Origin: Chryseobacterium sp. CH25 | Lineage (GTDB): Bacteria; Bacteroidota; Bacteroidia; Flavobacteriales; Weeksellaceae | Direction of reading: 5' to 3' | DNA: 64,000 bases | NCBI RefSeq assembly: GCF_004119455.1 | Contig: NZ_NRQT01000002.1 | Coordinates: forward strand, 379,501 to 443,500 | Shown: positions 17,493 through 27,253 of the stretch, one piece after another | Position numbering within the stretch: the first letter of the stretch is position 1 | How the letters are laid out: each line of letters begins with the position of its first letter | Notes under the pieces: generated by a model | The model's input: only the letters and a program-made list of their open reading frames with translations | Told to the model about the DNA's origin: nothing | Database searches by the model: none | Made by a program: the position numbers and the translations under genes

Positions 17493-18008
17493 CTAAATTA
17501 ACAAAAGAAGGATGGAGATAACAAGTCCTGCAATCGTAAACTTGATCCCACGCTTGAATGCTTTTGTCTTAGGATTAAACATCCAGAAACTTGAAATAAC
17601 AAAGAAGAAAAGAGCCACTCCGAAAAATACACTTAGAGGAGCAATAGCATCTTTAGACTGTGATTTGTGAAGAGAAACCATTTTATCCAGTACAAATGGC
17701 AGTTCCATTTTTGAATACTTAGCCACTCCTGTTGCAGAATCATAAGTACCTTTTTTGAAATGAAGAACAGTACCTTCGGTTTTTTCTACTTCAAGACCTT
17801 TCATCTTCAGCTCCTTTTTCAGTTCTTTTTCAGATAGGTTGGCAGATAGAGTTTTTTCGTACTTTTTTTCACTCTTTAAAAAGTCTGTGTCTCTGTACAC
17901 CAGAATAATTCCACTTACTGCATACACAGCCATAATACCCGCCAGAAAATATCCCAGATAACGGTGTGTAATTCTCATGAAACTTCTTGTGTCTTTAATC
18001 TTGTCCAT
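17493..18008 (-). CDS. PepSY-domain membrane protein
   Basis: About 171 aa from ATG 18008 (MDKIKDTRSFMRITHRYLGY); the frame extends upstream to 18062 but the extra residues look non-coding. There is an N-terminal helix (YLGYFLAGIMAVYAVSGIILVY), a PepSY-like periplasmic part (ELKKELKMKGLEVEKTEGTV, about 60-125), and two C-terminal helices. The start RxTHRYLGxxLA is typical of PepSY-associated proteins encoded next to siderophore receptors, possibly assisting iron reduction or uptake. It lies immediately after the TonB receptor gene, separated by a strong hairpin. Confidence 0.82.
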   Translation of the reverse strand: MDKIKDTRSFMRITHRYLGYFLAGIMAVYAVSGIILVYRDTDFLKSEKKYEKTLSANLSEKELKKELKMKGLEVEKTEGTVLHFKKGTYDSATGVAKYSKMELPFVLDKMVSLHKSQSKDAIAPLSVFFGVALFFFVISSFWMFNPKTKAFKRGIKFTIAGLVISILLLLI

Positions 18009-18036
18009 ATCGTTTTTTTGTTTTGTTTTTAAATTG

Positions 18037-18074
18037 TAAAAGTGGAAACTGCAAAAATGCAATTTCCACTTTTA
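18037..18074 (-). terminator. Hairpin between TonB receptor and PepSY genes
   Basis: TAAAAGTGGAAA (18037-18048) is exactly complementary to 18063-18074, and the inner TGCA arms extend the stem around a four-base loop. It sits 27 bp after the receptor stop and 29 bp before the PepSY start. It could terminate, reduce read-through or protect the upstream mRNA. Confidence 0.7.
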
Positions 18075-18100
18075 ATAAAGAAGTAATTATAAAGTTAATT

Positions 18101-20386
18101 CTACAGTTTGTATGTCAACGTAAAATAATAATTTCTTGGCATAATAGGATTCACTGAGTAATTCTCGTGAACGTTGTAGTTTACAACATCAAACAGGTTA
18201 CCCACTCTTCCCTGGATAGAGAATTTATTCCACTCGTAACCAACAGATACAGAAACCGTAGTATAATCTTTTAGATCAAACATTCTACTTACGTTGTTTC
18301 TACTTGTATTGGTTGATTTTGAATCATTCCACCCAGCGATTCTATCTCCGATGTAGTAGACTCCAGCCCCAACTTTTAATCCTTTTACATAGTTTGTAAA
18401 TTTATAGAAAACAGAAGCATTTGCTGTTGTTGCCGGTGTTCTTACCAATCTTTGGTTTTCAACATATCCTTTTTCAGGAGTATCAAGATAAACAGAGTTG
18501 TTATAAGAGAAACCTCCGATGATCGATAAGTTTTCCGTAGGATTTCCTGTAATGTCTAATTCTACACCACGGCTTCTCATATTTCCTGCAAATTCTTTAA
18601 GATTGGTATCTGTTGAATTTACAGGTGCCCCATTTGTATTAGAAGGGAACCAATACGTTTGATAATAATTGTTGTACATAATCTGGTAAGCTGTTAAATT
18701 AACAGCTAAAGCGTTATTCCAGAAATTCTTTTTAACACCAATTTCGTATTGATCAACTGTTGATGGTTTTATGCTTTGTTTTGATAAATTAGTTAGTTGA
18801 TCTTGAACTTGCGTAGCAGATTGATTAGTATTTACTGTACCAAACTGATCTGAAGTATATCCTGCATTGGAAGCAAATGAATTCGTATATGTAGCAAATA
18901 CCGAAAGATTTTCATTTGGAGCATAAACCAATCCTACTTTTGGAGAGAATGCATTATCAGATGTTGAAGAATTTGCTACTTCAAATTTATCGTTTGATTT
19001 AAAACGGGTAGTCAGCGTAGGCATATTCTCTACATAAGACCATCTTAATCCAGCGATTACTTTTAGTTGTTTTGTTAAGCTGATAAAATCTTGTGCATAG
19101 ATCCCAATTCTTCTTGTATTGATTCTGTTTCTTGTAGTAAGAGTAGAATTTGGCATATCAATATTTCCCCATGTTGAAGGATCATCTAAATAAAGAAGGT
19201 TTTTTGGGTCTGTAACAGTATAAGCGTAAGCATCTGCCTGGCTATAATCTGCATCTGAACCAATTAATACCTTATGGTTAATGCTTCCGGTATTGAATTC
19301 ACCATTGATGTTTACTTGTGCAGAAGTATAATTCTGTTCGTTGTAAGTTTTACCAAAAGGTCTTTTCCAGGATAATCTGTTGGGATCTACCGCTTTATCT
19401 TTAGTGTCATAGATCCATTGTACTCTTTCAGAAGAAAAATAATCTTTCGTATAGTTCTGGTAAGAAGCTGTAGCGTTTAAAGACCATCTTTCGTTAAACT
19501 GATGATTGAAAGTTACGTTTGTAGAAGCTTGTTGTACATTTTGATATTGCCAGTCAGTTCCATAGAAAACGTTTCTGGAAATGTTATCATTCAATCTGTA
19601 ACTTTGATCCCTTTCTGTAATAGATCCAAGCCCGAAATCAGGAGTGAAGTTATTTTTAAGATAATCTGCCTCCACAATTAATTGAGACTTCTCACTTAAA
19701 TTAAATAAGAATGAAGGATTGAAGTAATATTTTTCAGACTGTACAACATCTCTGAAACTTTCAGCGTATTCGTAAGTTCCGTTGACTCTGAAAGCAATAT
19801 TTTTAGATAATGGACCGTAAACATCAATTGTTGGTTTGTAAGAATTCCAGCTTCCGCCGTTTAATCCAATGCTTCCACCAAAATTGAATTTAGGCTTTTT
19901 CGTAATCATATTGATAACACCTCCTGCTGCAGTATTTCCGTAAAGCATTGCGTTTGCCCCCTTTAAAACTTCTACTCTTTCAAGACCACTTACCTCTGGG
20001 AAAACTCCGCTATTTATTCTTGATCCATTCTTGAAAATATTATCATTTCCTAAAATAAAACCACGCCCTCCAAAGCTGTCCTGAGAATTTCCTCTGGATG
20101 AAGTGATATACATCCCGTTTATATTCTGAAGAACATCGCTTAATTGTTTTGCCTGCTGTTGCTCAATGATTTCATGAGTAACGATAGCAATAGGTTGTGG
20201 ATTTTCCATTACCGTCAAATTAGACTTTGTAGATAATGGTCTCGCCTGATTAGGATTTCCTGTTTTATGAAGATTGATATCTTCAATTGTTTGGGTTCTG
20301 ATGGTATCTGCCTCAGCGTTTTTCAGCTGTGAACTTGCTGAAACAGCGATAAATAGAAGACCTAAAGATAGTAATTGTCTTTTCAT
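18101..20386 (-). CDS. TonB-dependent siderophore receptor
   Basis: A 761-aa outer-membrane protein. It has signal peptide MKRQLLSLGLLFIAVSASSQ, a plug domain (about 50-165: QQAKQLSDVLQNINGMYITSSRGNSQ through VEVLKGANAMLYGNTAAGGVINMITKKP), and a 22-strand barrel ending in aromatic YYFTLTYKL, the usual BAM signal. The plug and NxAAGGVINMITKKP motif are those of siderophore receptors (TIGR01783 type), importing ferric complexes with TonB energy. A -7-like TACATTTG lies on the minus strand at 20428-20421. I could not identify a Fur box with confidence. The PepSY gene follows. Confidence 0.92.
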   Translation of the reverse strand: MKRQLLSLGLLFIAVSASSQLKNAEADTIRTQTIEDINLHKTGNPNQARPLSTKSNLTVMENPQPIAIVTHEIIEQQQAKQLSDVLQNINGMYITSSRGNSQDSFGGRGFILGNDNIFKNGSRINSGVFPEVSGLERVEVLKGANAMLYGNTAAGGVINMITKKPKFNFGGSIGLNGGSWNSYKPTIDVYGPLSKNIAFRVNGTYEYAESFRDVVQSEKYYFNPSFLFNLSEKSQLIVEADYLKNNFTPDFGLGSITERDQSYRLNDNISRNVFYGTDWQYQNVQQASTNVTFNHQFNERWSLNATASYQNYTKDYFSSERVQWIYDTKDKAVDPNRLSWKRPFGKTYNEQNYTSAQVNINGEFNTGSINHKVLIGSDADYSQADAYAYTVTDPKNLLYLDDPSTWGNIDMPNSTLTTRNRINTRRIGIYAQDFISLTKQLKVIAGLRWSYVENMPTLTTRFKSNDKFEVANSSTSDNAFSPKVGLVYAPNENLSVFATYTNSFASNAGYTSDQFGTVNTNQSATQVQDQLTNLSKQSIKPSTVDQYEIGVKKNFWNNALAVNLTAYQIMYNNYYQTYWFPSNTNGAPVNSTDTNLKEFAGNMRSRGVELDITGNPTENLSIIGGFSYNNSVYLDTPEKGYVENQRLVRTPATTANASVFYKFTNYVKGLKVGAGVYYIGDRIAGWNDSKSTNTSRNNVSRMFDLKDYTTVSVSVGYEWNKFSIQGRVGNLFDVVNYNVHENYSVNPIMPRNYYFTLTYKL

Positions 20387-20569
20387 TTTATTTTTATGTA
20401 GAACAGTTTTAAATAAGGCGCAAATGTAAGTATTTGTTTAGAATGAATAAAAATTAATTTATGATTTTTGTCATGTCTTTTTAGGGTGAATTATATGGAT
20501 AGTTTCTATCCTTATTGTTGGTGCATAATTCAGTGTTTTTTATGAATATATTTGTTGAAAAATAAAAAT

Positions 20570-21625
20570 ATGCAACTGGTAAAAGCTGGGCTTTGTGCCT
20601 TTGGGATGAGTGGGAAAGTTTTTCACGCACCCTTTTTAAAAGAACATCCGGGGTTCTTTATTTCTGCGGTAGCGGAAAGAAGTAAAGAAGAATCGAAGGA
20701 AAAATATCCTGAAGCTACTATTTACCGTTCGGTAGAAGACATGCTTCAAAATGCAGATGTGGAATTGGTAATAATCAATACTCCGGTTCAGACCCATTAT
20801 GAATATGCTAAAAAAGCATTGGAAGCAGGAAAAAATATCATTGTTGAAAAACCTTTCACAGTAAATGTAGAAGAAGCAGAAGAACTGGTAAAACTGGCAG
20901 AAGAAAAAGGATTGTTTTTAAGTGTATACCAAAACAGAAGATTTGATCGCGATTTTCAGCAGGTACAGAATATTTTGAATGAAGGAAAACTGGGAAATAT
21001 TAAAGAGGCAGAAATCCGTTTTGACAGGTTCCGTACCACACCAAGTGGAAAACAGCATAAAGAAAGTCCGGATCAGATTGGCTCGGGTTCATTGCATGAT
21101 CTGGGAGCCCATCTTGTAGATCAGGCTGTGCAATATTTCGGATACCCTGAAAAGCTTTTTGGTGATGTATTTTCTATGAAAGGATCAGAGTTTGCCAATG
21201 ATTATTTTGAAATTCTGCTATTCTACAAAAATGATCTGAGAGTACGATTAAAATCTTCTGTATTTACGAAAGAAGATCATTACGCTTATAAAATTCATGG
21301 AGACAGAGGTAGTTTCTTACAAGAAAGGACCGATAATCAGGAAGCCGAATTGGTCGCCGGAGCTATTCCTGTCTATGGAAAAGAGTGGATGCAGCCTTTG
21401 AAAGAAGCAGATGGTATTTTAAATTATCTGAACGAAAACTCAGAAACAGAAAGGATATTTACTTCAAGTGAAGCTGGAAATTATATGGATTATTACCAGC
21501 AAATCTATGAGCATATTGTCTTCGGATATCCTTTGCCATCACCAGGAAAAGAAGTCATCCAGAATATGAAAATCATTGATGCTTCAGTAAAAAGTGCAAA
21601 AGAAGAAAAAGTGATTGTACTATAA
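20570..21625 (+). CDS. Gfo/Idh/MocA-family oxidoreductase
   Basis: 351 aa from ATG 20570 (MQLVKAGLCAFGMSG); an upstream TTG in frame is less likely. A Rossmann fold opens with GLCAFGMSGKVFHAPF, followed by EKPFTVNVEEAEELVKLA (about 92-110), the family's cofactor-adjacent lysine motif. The C-terminal half is the alpha/beta substrate domain (GSGSLHDLGAHLVDQAVQYFG). Such enzymes oxidise or reduce sugars and cyclitols with NAD(P); the substrate is not readable. It is alone on the + strand, with a -7-like TATATTTG at 20547-20554. Confidence 0.9.
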   Translation: MQLVKAGLCAFGMSGKVFHAPFLKEHPGFFISAVAERSKEESKEKYPEATIYRSVEDMLQNADVELVIINTPVQTHYEYAKKALEAGKNIIVEKPFTVNVEEAEELVKLAEEKGLFLSVYQNRRFDRDFQQVQNILNEGKLGNIKEAEIRFDRFRTTPSGKQHKESPDQIGSGSLHDLGAHLVDQAVQYFGYPEKLFGDVFSMKGSEFANDYFEILLFYKNDLRVRLKSSVFTKEDHYAYKIHGDRGSFLQERTDNQEAELVAGAIPVYGKEWMQPLKEADGILNYLNENSETERIFTSSEAGNYMDYYQQIYEHIVFGYPLPSPGKEVIQNMKIIDASVKSAKEEKVIVL

Positions 21626-21633
21626 ATTATATG

Positions 21634-21745
21634 ATAAGTTTTATGAATGAGTTCAAAGTTTAAGGTTAATGATAGTCAGAAGTATAAATTGTCTACTCTT
21701 TTACTTTCAAGCCCTCTCTTACTCTCAAACTCATTCATAACTTAT
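21634..21745. repeat. Long-range inverted repeat between convergent genes
   Basis: The arms at 21634-21653 and 21728-21745 can pair over 18 bp with a 2-nt bulge, enclosing about 74 nt. They sit between the convergent oxidoreductase and ABC-F genes, where no compact terminator is seen, so this may terminate both. Confidence 0.5.
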
Positions 21746-21749
21746 ATTT

Positions 21750-23644
21750 TTACATGATTTCCTGAAGTTCCAGCCATCTCATTTCATGATTCTCCAACTT
21801 TTCAGAAACTGTTTCCAGTTCCGCTGAAAGTTTGGCTATCTTTTCGTAATCAGATTCGTTATTAAGCTGGTCCAGGATTTTAGCCCGCTGTTCTTCCAGT
21901 TCAGGCATTTCTTTTTCAATAGTTTCTAATTCTCTTTGCTCGTTAAAGGTTAACTTCCTTTTTTGAGCGTTGGAAGATGAAGTCTTTTCTGCAACAGTAA
22001 CAGTTTCTTTTACAGGTTCAGGTTTTACAGCTGTATTTTTTTCTAAAGCTTCTTCACGGCTTCTTGCTTCACGATATTCAGAGAAGTTTCCTACGAAATC
22101 TCTGATTTTTCCATCTCCTTCAAAAGCAAGAACATGATCTACAATTCTGTCCATGAAATATCTGTCGTGGGAAACGATGATTAAAGATCCCTGAAATTGC
22201 TGCAGGAAATTTTCAAGAACTGTTAATGTAGGAAGATCCAGATCATTCGTAGGTTCATCAAAAATCAAAAAGTTAGGATTCTGATATAAAATATACATCA
22301 GGTGCAATCTTCTTTTTTCTCCTCCGGATAATTTTGAGATAGGAGAGTATTGTGTCTGATCATCAAATAAGAATAATCTAAGGAACTGAGATGCAGAAAG
22401 ACTTCTTCCATTAGCTAAAGGATAGAATTCTGCAATTTCTTTAATAAAATCAATAACACGTTCATCCTCTTTATAAGTAAGACCTTTCTGAGCAAAATAT
22501 CCGAAAGAAATAGTTTCTCCCGTTTCAATTTCTCCTTTGTCATATTTTTCAAATCCCTGGATGATGTTCAGTAATGTAGATTTTCCGGCTCCGTTTTTTC
22601 CAATGATTCCTACTTTTTCACCACGTTGGAATGAGTAGCTGAAATCTTTTAATAAAACTTTAGTTCCGAAACTTTTATCAATATTTTTTAGTTCAAGGAT
22701 TTTATTCCCCAGACGCTTCATTTCAAAATCCAGTTCCAATCCTTGTTTTCTCGTATCGGTTTTGGCTACTTTTTCTGTTTCGTAAAAAGAGTCAATTCTG
22801 CTTTTTGATTTTGTAGTTCTTGCTTTGGGCTGTCTGCGCATCCATTCCAATTCCTTTCTGTAAAGGTTATTGGCCTTATCAATGGTAGCATTAAGGTTAT
22901 CCTCACGAATCATTTTATTTTCAAGATACGTAGCATACGAACCATTGTGAACATAAAGATTTCTGTCTTCCATTTCCCAGATAATATCACAAACACTATC
23001 AAGGAAATATCGGTCGTGGGTAACGAGTAATAATGTGATTTTTGCTTTGTTCAGATAGTTTTCAAGCCATTCTACCATATCCACGTCCAGGTGGTTGGTA
23101 GGTTCATCCATGATAAGAAGCGTATGTTTGTGCTCTGCTCGGGTTTCAGTCAATAATTTAGCAAGGGCAACACGTTTAATTTGTCCTCCGGAAAGCGTTC
23201 CCATTTTAGCATCAAGATCTGTGATCTTAAGCTGGGAAAGAATCTGCTTCATTTCATTTTCAAGATCCCAGGCTTTGTGGGCTTCCATATCAGCCAGTGC
23301 TTTTTCAATAAAATCATGATCTGTAGAATGAAGAGACTTATGGTAATTCTTCAAAGCAAGAATAGGTTCGGAATCAAGAGTCATCATGAATTCTTCAATG
23401 CTTAGATTAGAATCAAAATCAATTTCCTGGTCGAATAAAACAACCTGGATATCTTTATTAATGATCGCAGTACCGCTGTCTGCAATTTCTTTACCCATTA
23501 AAATTTTCAGAAGGGTGGATTTTCCACTTCCATTTTTGGCAACAATGGCAATTTTGTCTCCTTCATTAATGTGAAAGGAAATGTTTTCAAACAAAACTTT
23601 GATGCCATAAGATTTGGTAAGATTTCTGCAGAAACGTAATTCAT
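21750..23644 (-). CDS. ABC-F family ATPase (Uup-like), 5' frameshift
   Basis: Full length is about 631 aa. The long frame starts only at 23594, but at ATG 23644 the other frame reads MNYVSAE and then breaks. Adding one base to the T3 run at 23623-23625 gives MNYVSAENLTKSYGIKVLFENISF, the normal start. It has two ABC cassettes: Walker A AKNGSGKST and GKNGAGKST; signatures LSGGQ and LSGGE; Walker B LLIMDEPTNHLD and FLIFDEPTNDLD. A coiled-coil C-terminus (about 560-630, LETIEKEMPELEEQ) is typical of Uup. It has no membrane domain and probably acts on ribosomes or DNA. The frameshift is probably a sequencing error. Confidence 0.9.
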
Positions 23645-23851
23645 TGGAAATTAATAGTTTGATTTTAATTTTGAACTGAGCGGCAAAAATACGAAAATGT
23701 AACCATAAAATTTTCCGGAACCGGCTTTATAAAATTGAATATTTATGATTTATTAATAAACTGTGTCCATAATCAGAGAAAACAATTTGGTAATTTTGAT
23801 AGGCTCAATATAAATGACGGAGCTATAACAATATAAATCTGATTTGAAGCA

Positions 23852-24364
23852 ATGAAAAAAGTAATTGTAGACATGGATGGGGTAATGGCAGATGTATATC
23901 CTCAACTGATTGAATTTGAAAAAAGAGATACCGGAAGAGAAGTGGTATCTGATGCTATGACTGGGAAGCCGGAGATAGAAGCTTTTCCCAACGGAAAAAA
24001 ACATGTGAATGAAGTAGGGTTCTTCAGAACATTGCCAGTGATGAAAGGGAGCCAGGAAGCTATAGAATACCTGAACAATAAATATGAACTGTATATTGTT
24101 TCCGCAGGAATGGAGTTTCCCAACAGTTTAAGAGAAAAATATGACTGGTTGGCTGAGCATTTTCCATTCATCACCTGGGAGCAGATTGTGCTTTGTGGAA
24201 GTAAAAAGGTAGTGTCAGGAGATGTGATGATTGATGACTATCCAAAGAACCTGGATCATTTTTCAGGGCAGAGGTTGATTTTTACCCAACCACATAATGA
24301 GCTCATCGAAAACGAAACTTATAGAAGAGTAAATTCATGGGAAGAGATCATGGAGATTTTATAA
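23852..24364 (+). CDS. 5'(3')-deoxyribonucleotidase (NT5C-like)
   Basis: A 170-aa HAD-superfamily hydrolase. The nucleophile motif VDMDGVMAD (about 6-14) has the two aspartates of HAD phosphatases, with VIDDYPKNLDHF near 132-143 as the later motif and LYIVSAGMEFPNSLREKYDWL as the middle one. Length and sequence fit the NT5C type, which dephosphorylates deoxynucleoside monophosphates. It is monocistronic, transcribed away from the ABC-F gene, and separated from the next gene by about 150 AT-rich bases. Confidence 0.88.
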   Translation: MKKVIVDMDGVMADVYPQLIEFEKRDTGREVVSDAMTGKPEIEAFPNGKKHVNEVGFFRTLPVMKGSQEAIEYLNNKYELYIVSAGMEFPNSLREKYDWLAEHFPFITWEQIVLCGSKKVVSGDVMIDDYPKNLDHFSGQRLIFTQPHNELIENETYRRVNSWEEIMEIL

Positions 24365-24511
24365 AAGGACAATTATATTTAGAATCTTTTTTAATTGATG
24401 TACTGAAGGGTGTTTTTTTAGAATAAATTTAACAGAAAAGAGATTAAATTTAATAATACCTTATGAAGGGTGAAGGTGATAAAATAGATAAGTTTGCATC
24501 AAACTTTTACC

Positions 24512-26170
24512 ATGAAAAAACTTATTGTTTTATCCTTTATTCTTACGGTTTCAGTATTTAATGCACAGACTATTTCCGGAACCATTATTTCTAAAAATGA
24601 AAATCAACCTGTTCCTTATGTGAAAATTGGGGTTGAAAAGAAAACAACCGGAACCATTTCTGATGGAAAAGGAAATTTCTCAATAGATCTTACCGGTTTA
24701 GATCCACAACAGAAAGTAAAAATAGAAGTGCCAGGATATGAAACTTATGAAGAAGCAGTACAGGATTTTAAAAAACATGATCAGCAGAAGGTATTCTTAA
24801 ATGAGAAAACTAAAACGATCAAAGAGATTGCTATTAAACCTAAAAAACTGGTAGATAAAAACTGGGGAGTAAAAACGAAAACTAAAAGTGTTTTATATTT
24901 TGTTAATCCAGCAAGCAAAAAAGCAGGTTTCTTGGGTGAAACTGCTTTAGAATTTAATGCAAAGAAAAGGTCTAAAATCAAAAATATTAATTTGAATATT
25001 GCTAAATATTCTTCCACAGAACCAGTTCTGATGCGTTATAGTATCTATAGTGAGAAAGATGGTTTCCCAGATAAAAATCTTTTAGACGAAGAAATTACAG
25101 TACAGCTTACTGAAGATATGATTAAAGATGGAACTTATACGCTTGATGTGAATGACCATAATATCTGGGTGAATGGAAAGTTCTTTGTAGGGATCAATTT
25201 TTTAAAAGAATTTGACGGATACATTAAAATTAGTGCTGCTTTGTTTAAGACTGGATTTATCAGAGAGTTCTATGGAGATTGGAAAAAAATGACTATTGCT
25301 GCACCCGCTATTAATATTGATGTGAAAATGGATAAAAACGGTAAGGATACAAAAGATGATGATGGAGGCTATGCAGATAATGATGAGGTTTCTCAGGGAT
25401 GGGCCACCGATAATTCAAAAAATATAGAGGAAGCAGATCGATCGATCTATGGTAAAAATGACTCTGCTGGAAAATATCTGAAACTGAAAGATACCGATCT
25501 TTATTATGAAGTATACGGAGAAGGTGAACCTTTGGTATTGCTTCACGGAAATTCAGGGAGTATCAAAGATTATTATCAGCAGATCCCTGTTTTATCCAAG
25601 CAGTATAAAGTTATTGCGGTAGATACAAGAGGGCAGGGGAAGAGTAAAGATACCTCCAAGAGAGATTTTACTTATAAATTATTTGCAGATGATGCAAAAG
25701 CATTAGCAGATGAGTTGAAACTTGATAAAATTAATATTGTAGGCTGGAGCGATGGTGGAAATACAGGGCTTGAATTTGCTTTGAAATACCCGGAACGTCT
25801 TAATAAGCTTGTAGTCATTGGAGCAAATACTTTTCCTGAAGGAGTAGAAAATAAGCTTATTGAAAGGCTTACCAATCAGATGAAGCAGTTGAAAGATATG
25901 GCTCCGGAAGAAACATTTGGTGAGCGCAGACTTTTAAAGATCATGCTTACAGAGCCTAATATCAGTAAAACTGATTTAAATAAAATAAAAAGTCCGGTTC
26001 TCGTTATTGCAGGTGATAGGGATGTTATCAAGCCGGATCATACTGAATTTATATCCAGACAAATTCAAAATGCTGAAAAGAAAATTTATCAGGACACCAC
26101 TCATATGGTCCCTTTTGAAAAACCGGATCAGCTTAATACAGACATCCTGAACTTTCTTGGGAAAAAGTAA
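24512..26170 (+). CDS. Secreted CarboxypepD_reg-like / alpha-beta hydrolase fusion
   Basis: About 552 aa from ATG 24512 (MKKLIVLSFILTVSVFNAQ, a signal peptide). Residues about 20-85 are a carboxypeptidase-regulatory-like beta domain (TISGTIISKNENQPVPYVKIGV), and 85-280 a region common in Flavobacteria proteins carrying that domain. After an Asp-rich linker (KDTKDDDGGYADNDE), residues about 320-550 form an alpha/beta hydrolase with nucleophile GWSDGG, acid in AGDRDVIKPD and catalytic His in TTHMVPF. Both halves are usually separate proteins, so the fusion is unusual. A -7-like TAAGTTTG is at 24489-24496. The substrate is unknown. Confidence 0.85.
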   Translation: MKKLIVLSFILTVSVFNAQTISGTIISKNENQPVPYVKIGVEKKTTGTISDGKGNFSIDLTGLDPQQKVKIEVPGYETYEEAVQDFKKHDQQKVFLNEKTKTIKEIAIKPKKLVDKNWGVKTKTKSVLYFVNPASKKAGFLGETALEFNAKKRSKIKNINLNIAKYSSTEPVLMRYSIYSEKDGFPDKNLLDEEITVQLTEDMIKDGTYTLDVNDHNIWVNGKFFVGINFLKEFDGYIKISAALFKTGFIREFYGDWKKMTIAAPAINIDVKMDKNGKDTKDDDGGYADNDEVSQGWATDNSKNIEEADRSIYGKNDSAGKYLKLKDTDLYYEVYGEGEPLVLLHGNSGSIKDYYQQIPVLSKQYKVIAVDTRGQGKSKDTSKRDFTYKLFADDAKALADELKLDKINIVGWSDGGNTGLEFALKYPERLNKLVVIGANTFPEGVENKLIERLTNQMKQLKDMAPEETFGERRLLKIMLTEPNISKTDLNKIKSPVLVIAGDRDVIKPDHTEFISRQIQNAEKKIYQDTTHMVPFEKPDQLNTDILNFLGKK

Positions 26171-26199
26171 GTGATGTGAAGCTGGAAGCTGGATGTTTA

Positions 26200-26243
26200 A
26201 AAAGCTCCTTTTAATTTCAACATTGAAATTAAAAGGAGCTTTT
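26200..26243. terminator. Very long terminator hairpin
   Basis: A perfect 21-bp stem (26200-26220 with 26223-26243), flanked by A and T runs. It lies between convergent genes and can act both ways. Confidence 0.85.
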
Positions 26244-26324
26244 TGAGTAGCTGAAAAATGAACTGAAAACTGTTATTTAGAACTTCAATAACTTTCATCT
26301 TTCTACATCCATCTTCAAGCCTTA

Positions 26325-27188
26325 TTAATCTAGTGTCAGTCTTTTCAGCGACCAGGAATTACCATTGTAAATATCCAGATCTACCTTAGTATTAATTCCG
26401 TGAACAATTCCGTTTTCAGTAAATTGCCAGAAGTCCCACTGGTCATCTGGAGATGGAGTAGGAACATCATTATAATTGGCCAGCCATAAAGGATACCCTT
26501 TAAATTCGCCTTTCAAAAAATCTTTATGATAATGATAATAGGTGTAAATAATAGGCTTTTCACCGTATGCTTCCTCTACGATTTTACACCAGACCTTCAG
26601 ATCTTCCACTAATTTTTTATTGGTCTTCCGCTTCGGAATTTTTTCAATATCCAGAATTGGAGGAAGATCACCACTTTCCAGTTTTACATTTGCCAGAAAA
26701 TTATTGGCTTGGATTACCGGATCTTCATCAGCTCTGTAAAAATGATAAGCTCCGCGGATCAGATTGTGCTTTTTAGCCATTTCCCAAAACTCATCAAAAT
26801 GCTTATCGGCACTTTTATTTCCCATCGTTGCCCGCATTACTACAAATTCCAGAGGAATGGTTTTGTTACCAATGCTGAGACTGTCCCATTTGATGTCTTC
26901 CTTATTCTGATAATGAGAAACATCAAAGCCGTAGGTCTTATCAAGATTATTGGCTAGTATTCTTTGGATCCTGGAACTTTCCCTTTCACTGTTGTGAAGT
27001 TTTTTGTGGGTAAATTTATTAAAGTACAATGCATAGTAATAACTTACGGATTGTTTAAGATAGAACCCGGTTCCAATTAAAGCTACAATTAAAATGGCTA
27101 ATATCACCCTTCGACGGAAAAAATAGTTGTTCCGTCTGTTCTTATGGATCTGTTTGGCAGTTTTTTTGGTGTACTTTTTTGGTGTCAT
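26325..27188 (-). CDS. Glycoside hydrolase family 25 lysozyme
   Basis: About 287 aa from ATG 27188 (MTPKKYTKKTAK). A basic N-terminus is followed by one helix (about 28-46, VILAILIVALIGTGFYL), so it is membrane-anchored with the catalytic domain outside. The GH25 domain starts GFDVSHYQNKEDIKW (about 89-103) with the catalytic Asp, then EFVVMRATMGN, the acidic PILDIEK motif near 178-184, and IIYTYYHYHKDFLKGEF. It cleaves the muramic acid-GlcNAc bond in peptidoglycan. It is divergent from the NDH-2 gene, about 65 bp away. Confidence 0.9.
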   Translation of the reverse strand: MTPKKYTKKTAKQIHKNRRNNYFFRRRVILAILIVALIGTGFYLKQSVSYYYALYFNKFTHKKLHNSERESSRIQRILANNLDKTYGFDVSHYQNKEDIKWDSLSIGNKTIPLEFVVMRATMGNKSADKHFDEFWEMAKKHNLIRGAYHFYRADEDPVIQANNFLANVKLESGDLPPILDIEKIPKRKTNKKLVEDLKVWCKIVEEAYGEKPIIYTYYHYHKDFLKGEFKGYPLWLANYNDVPTPSPDDQWDFWQFTENGIVHGINTKVDLDIYNGNSWSLKRLTLD

Positions 27189-27197
27189 AAAGTTTTG

Positions 27198-27205
27198 CAA
27201 AAATA
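27198..27205 (-). promoter_or_regulatory. -7 element for GH25 lysozyme gene
   Basis: The minus strand reads TATTTTTG, matching TAnnTTTG, 9 nt before the ATG at 27188. The predicted 5' leader is very short. Confidence 0.4.
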
Positions 27206-27239
27206 ACTTTTTTCACTACTAAATGCTAAATAAAATCAG

Positions 27240-27247
27240 TAAATTTG
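27240..27247 (+). promoter_or_regulatory. -7 element abutting the NDH-2 start
   Basis: TAAATTTG ends 6 nt before ATG 27254, so the transcript would start at or next to the start codon. No TTG stands at good spacing upstream. Confidence 0.45.
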
Positions 27248-27253
27248 TGTATT

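Noticed and set aside
20387..20551. Fur box upstream of the TonB receptor
   Set aside because: AT-rich segments resemble half-sites, but I could not find a convincing full dyad.
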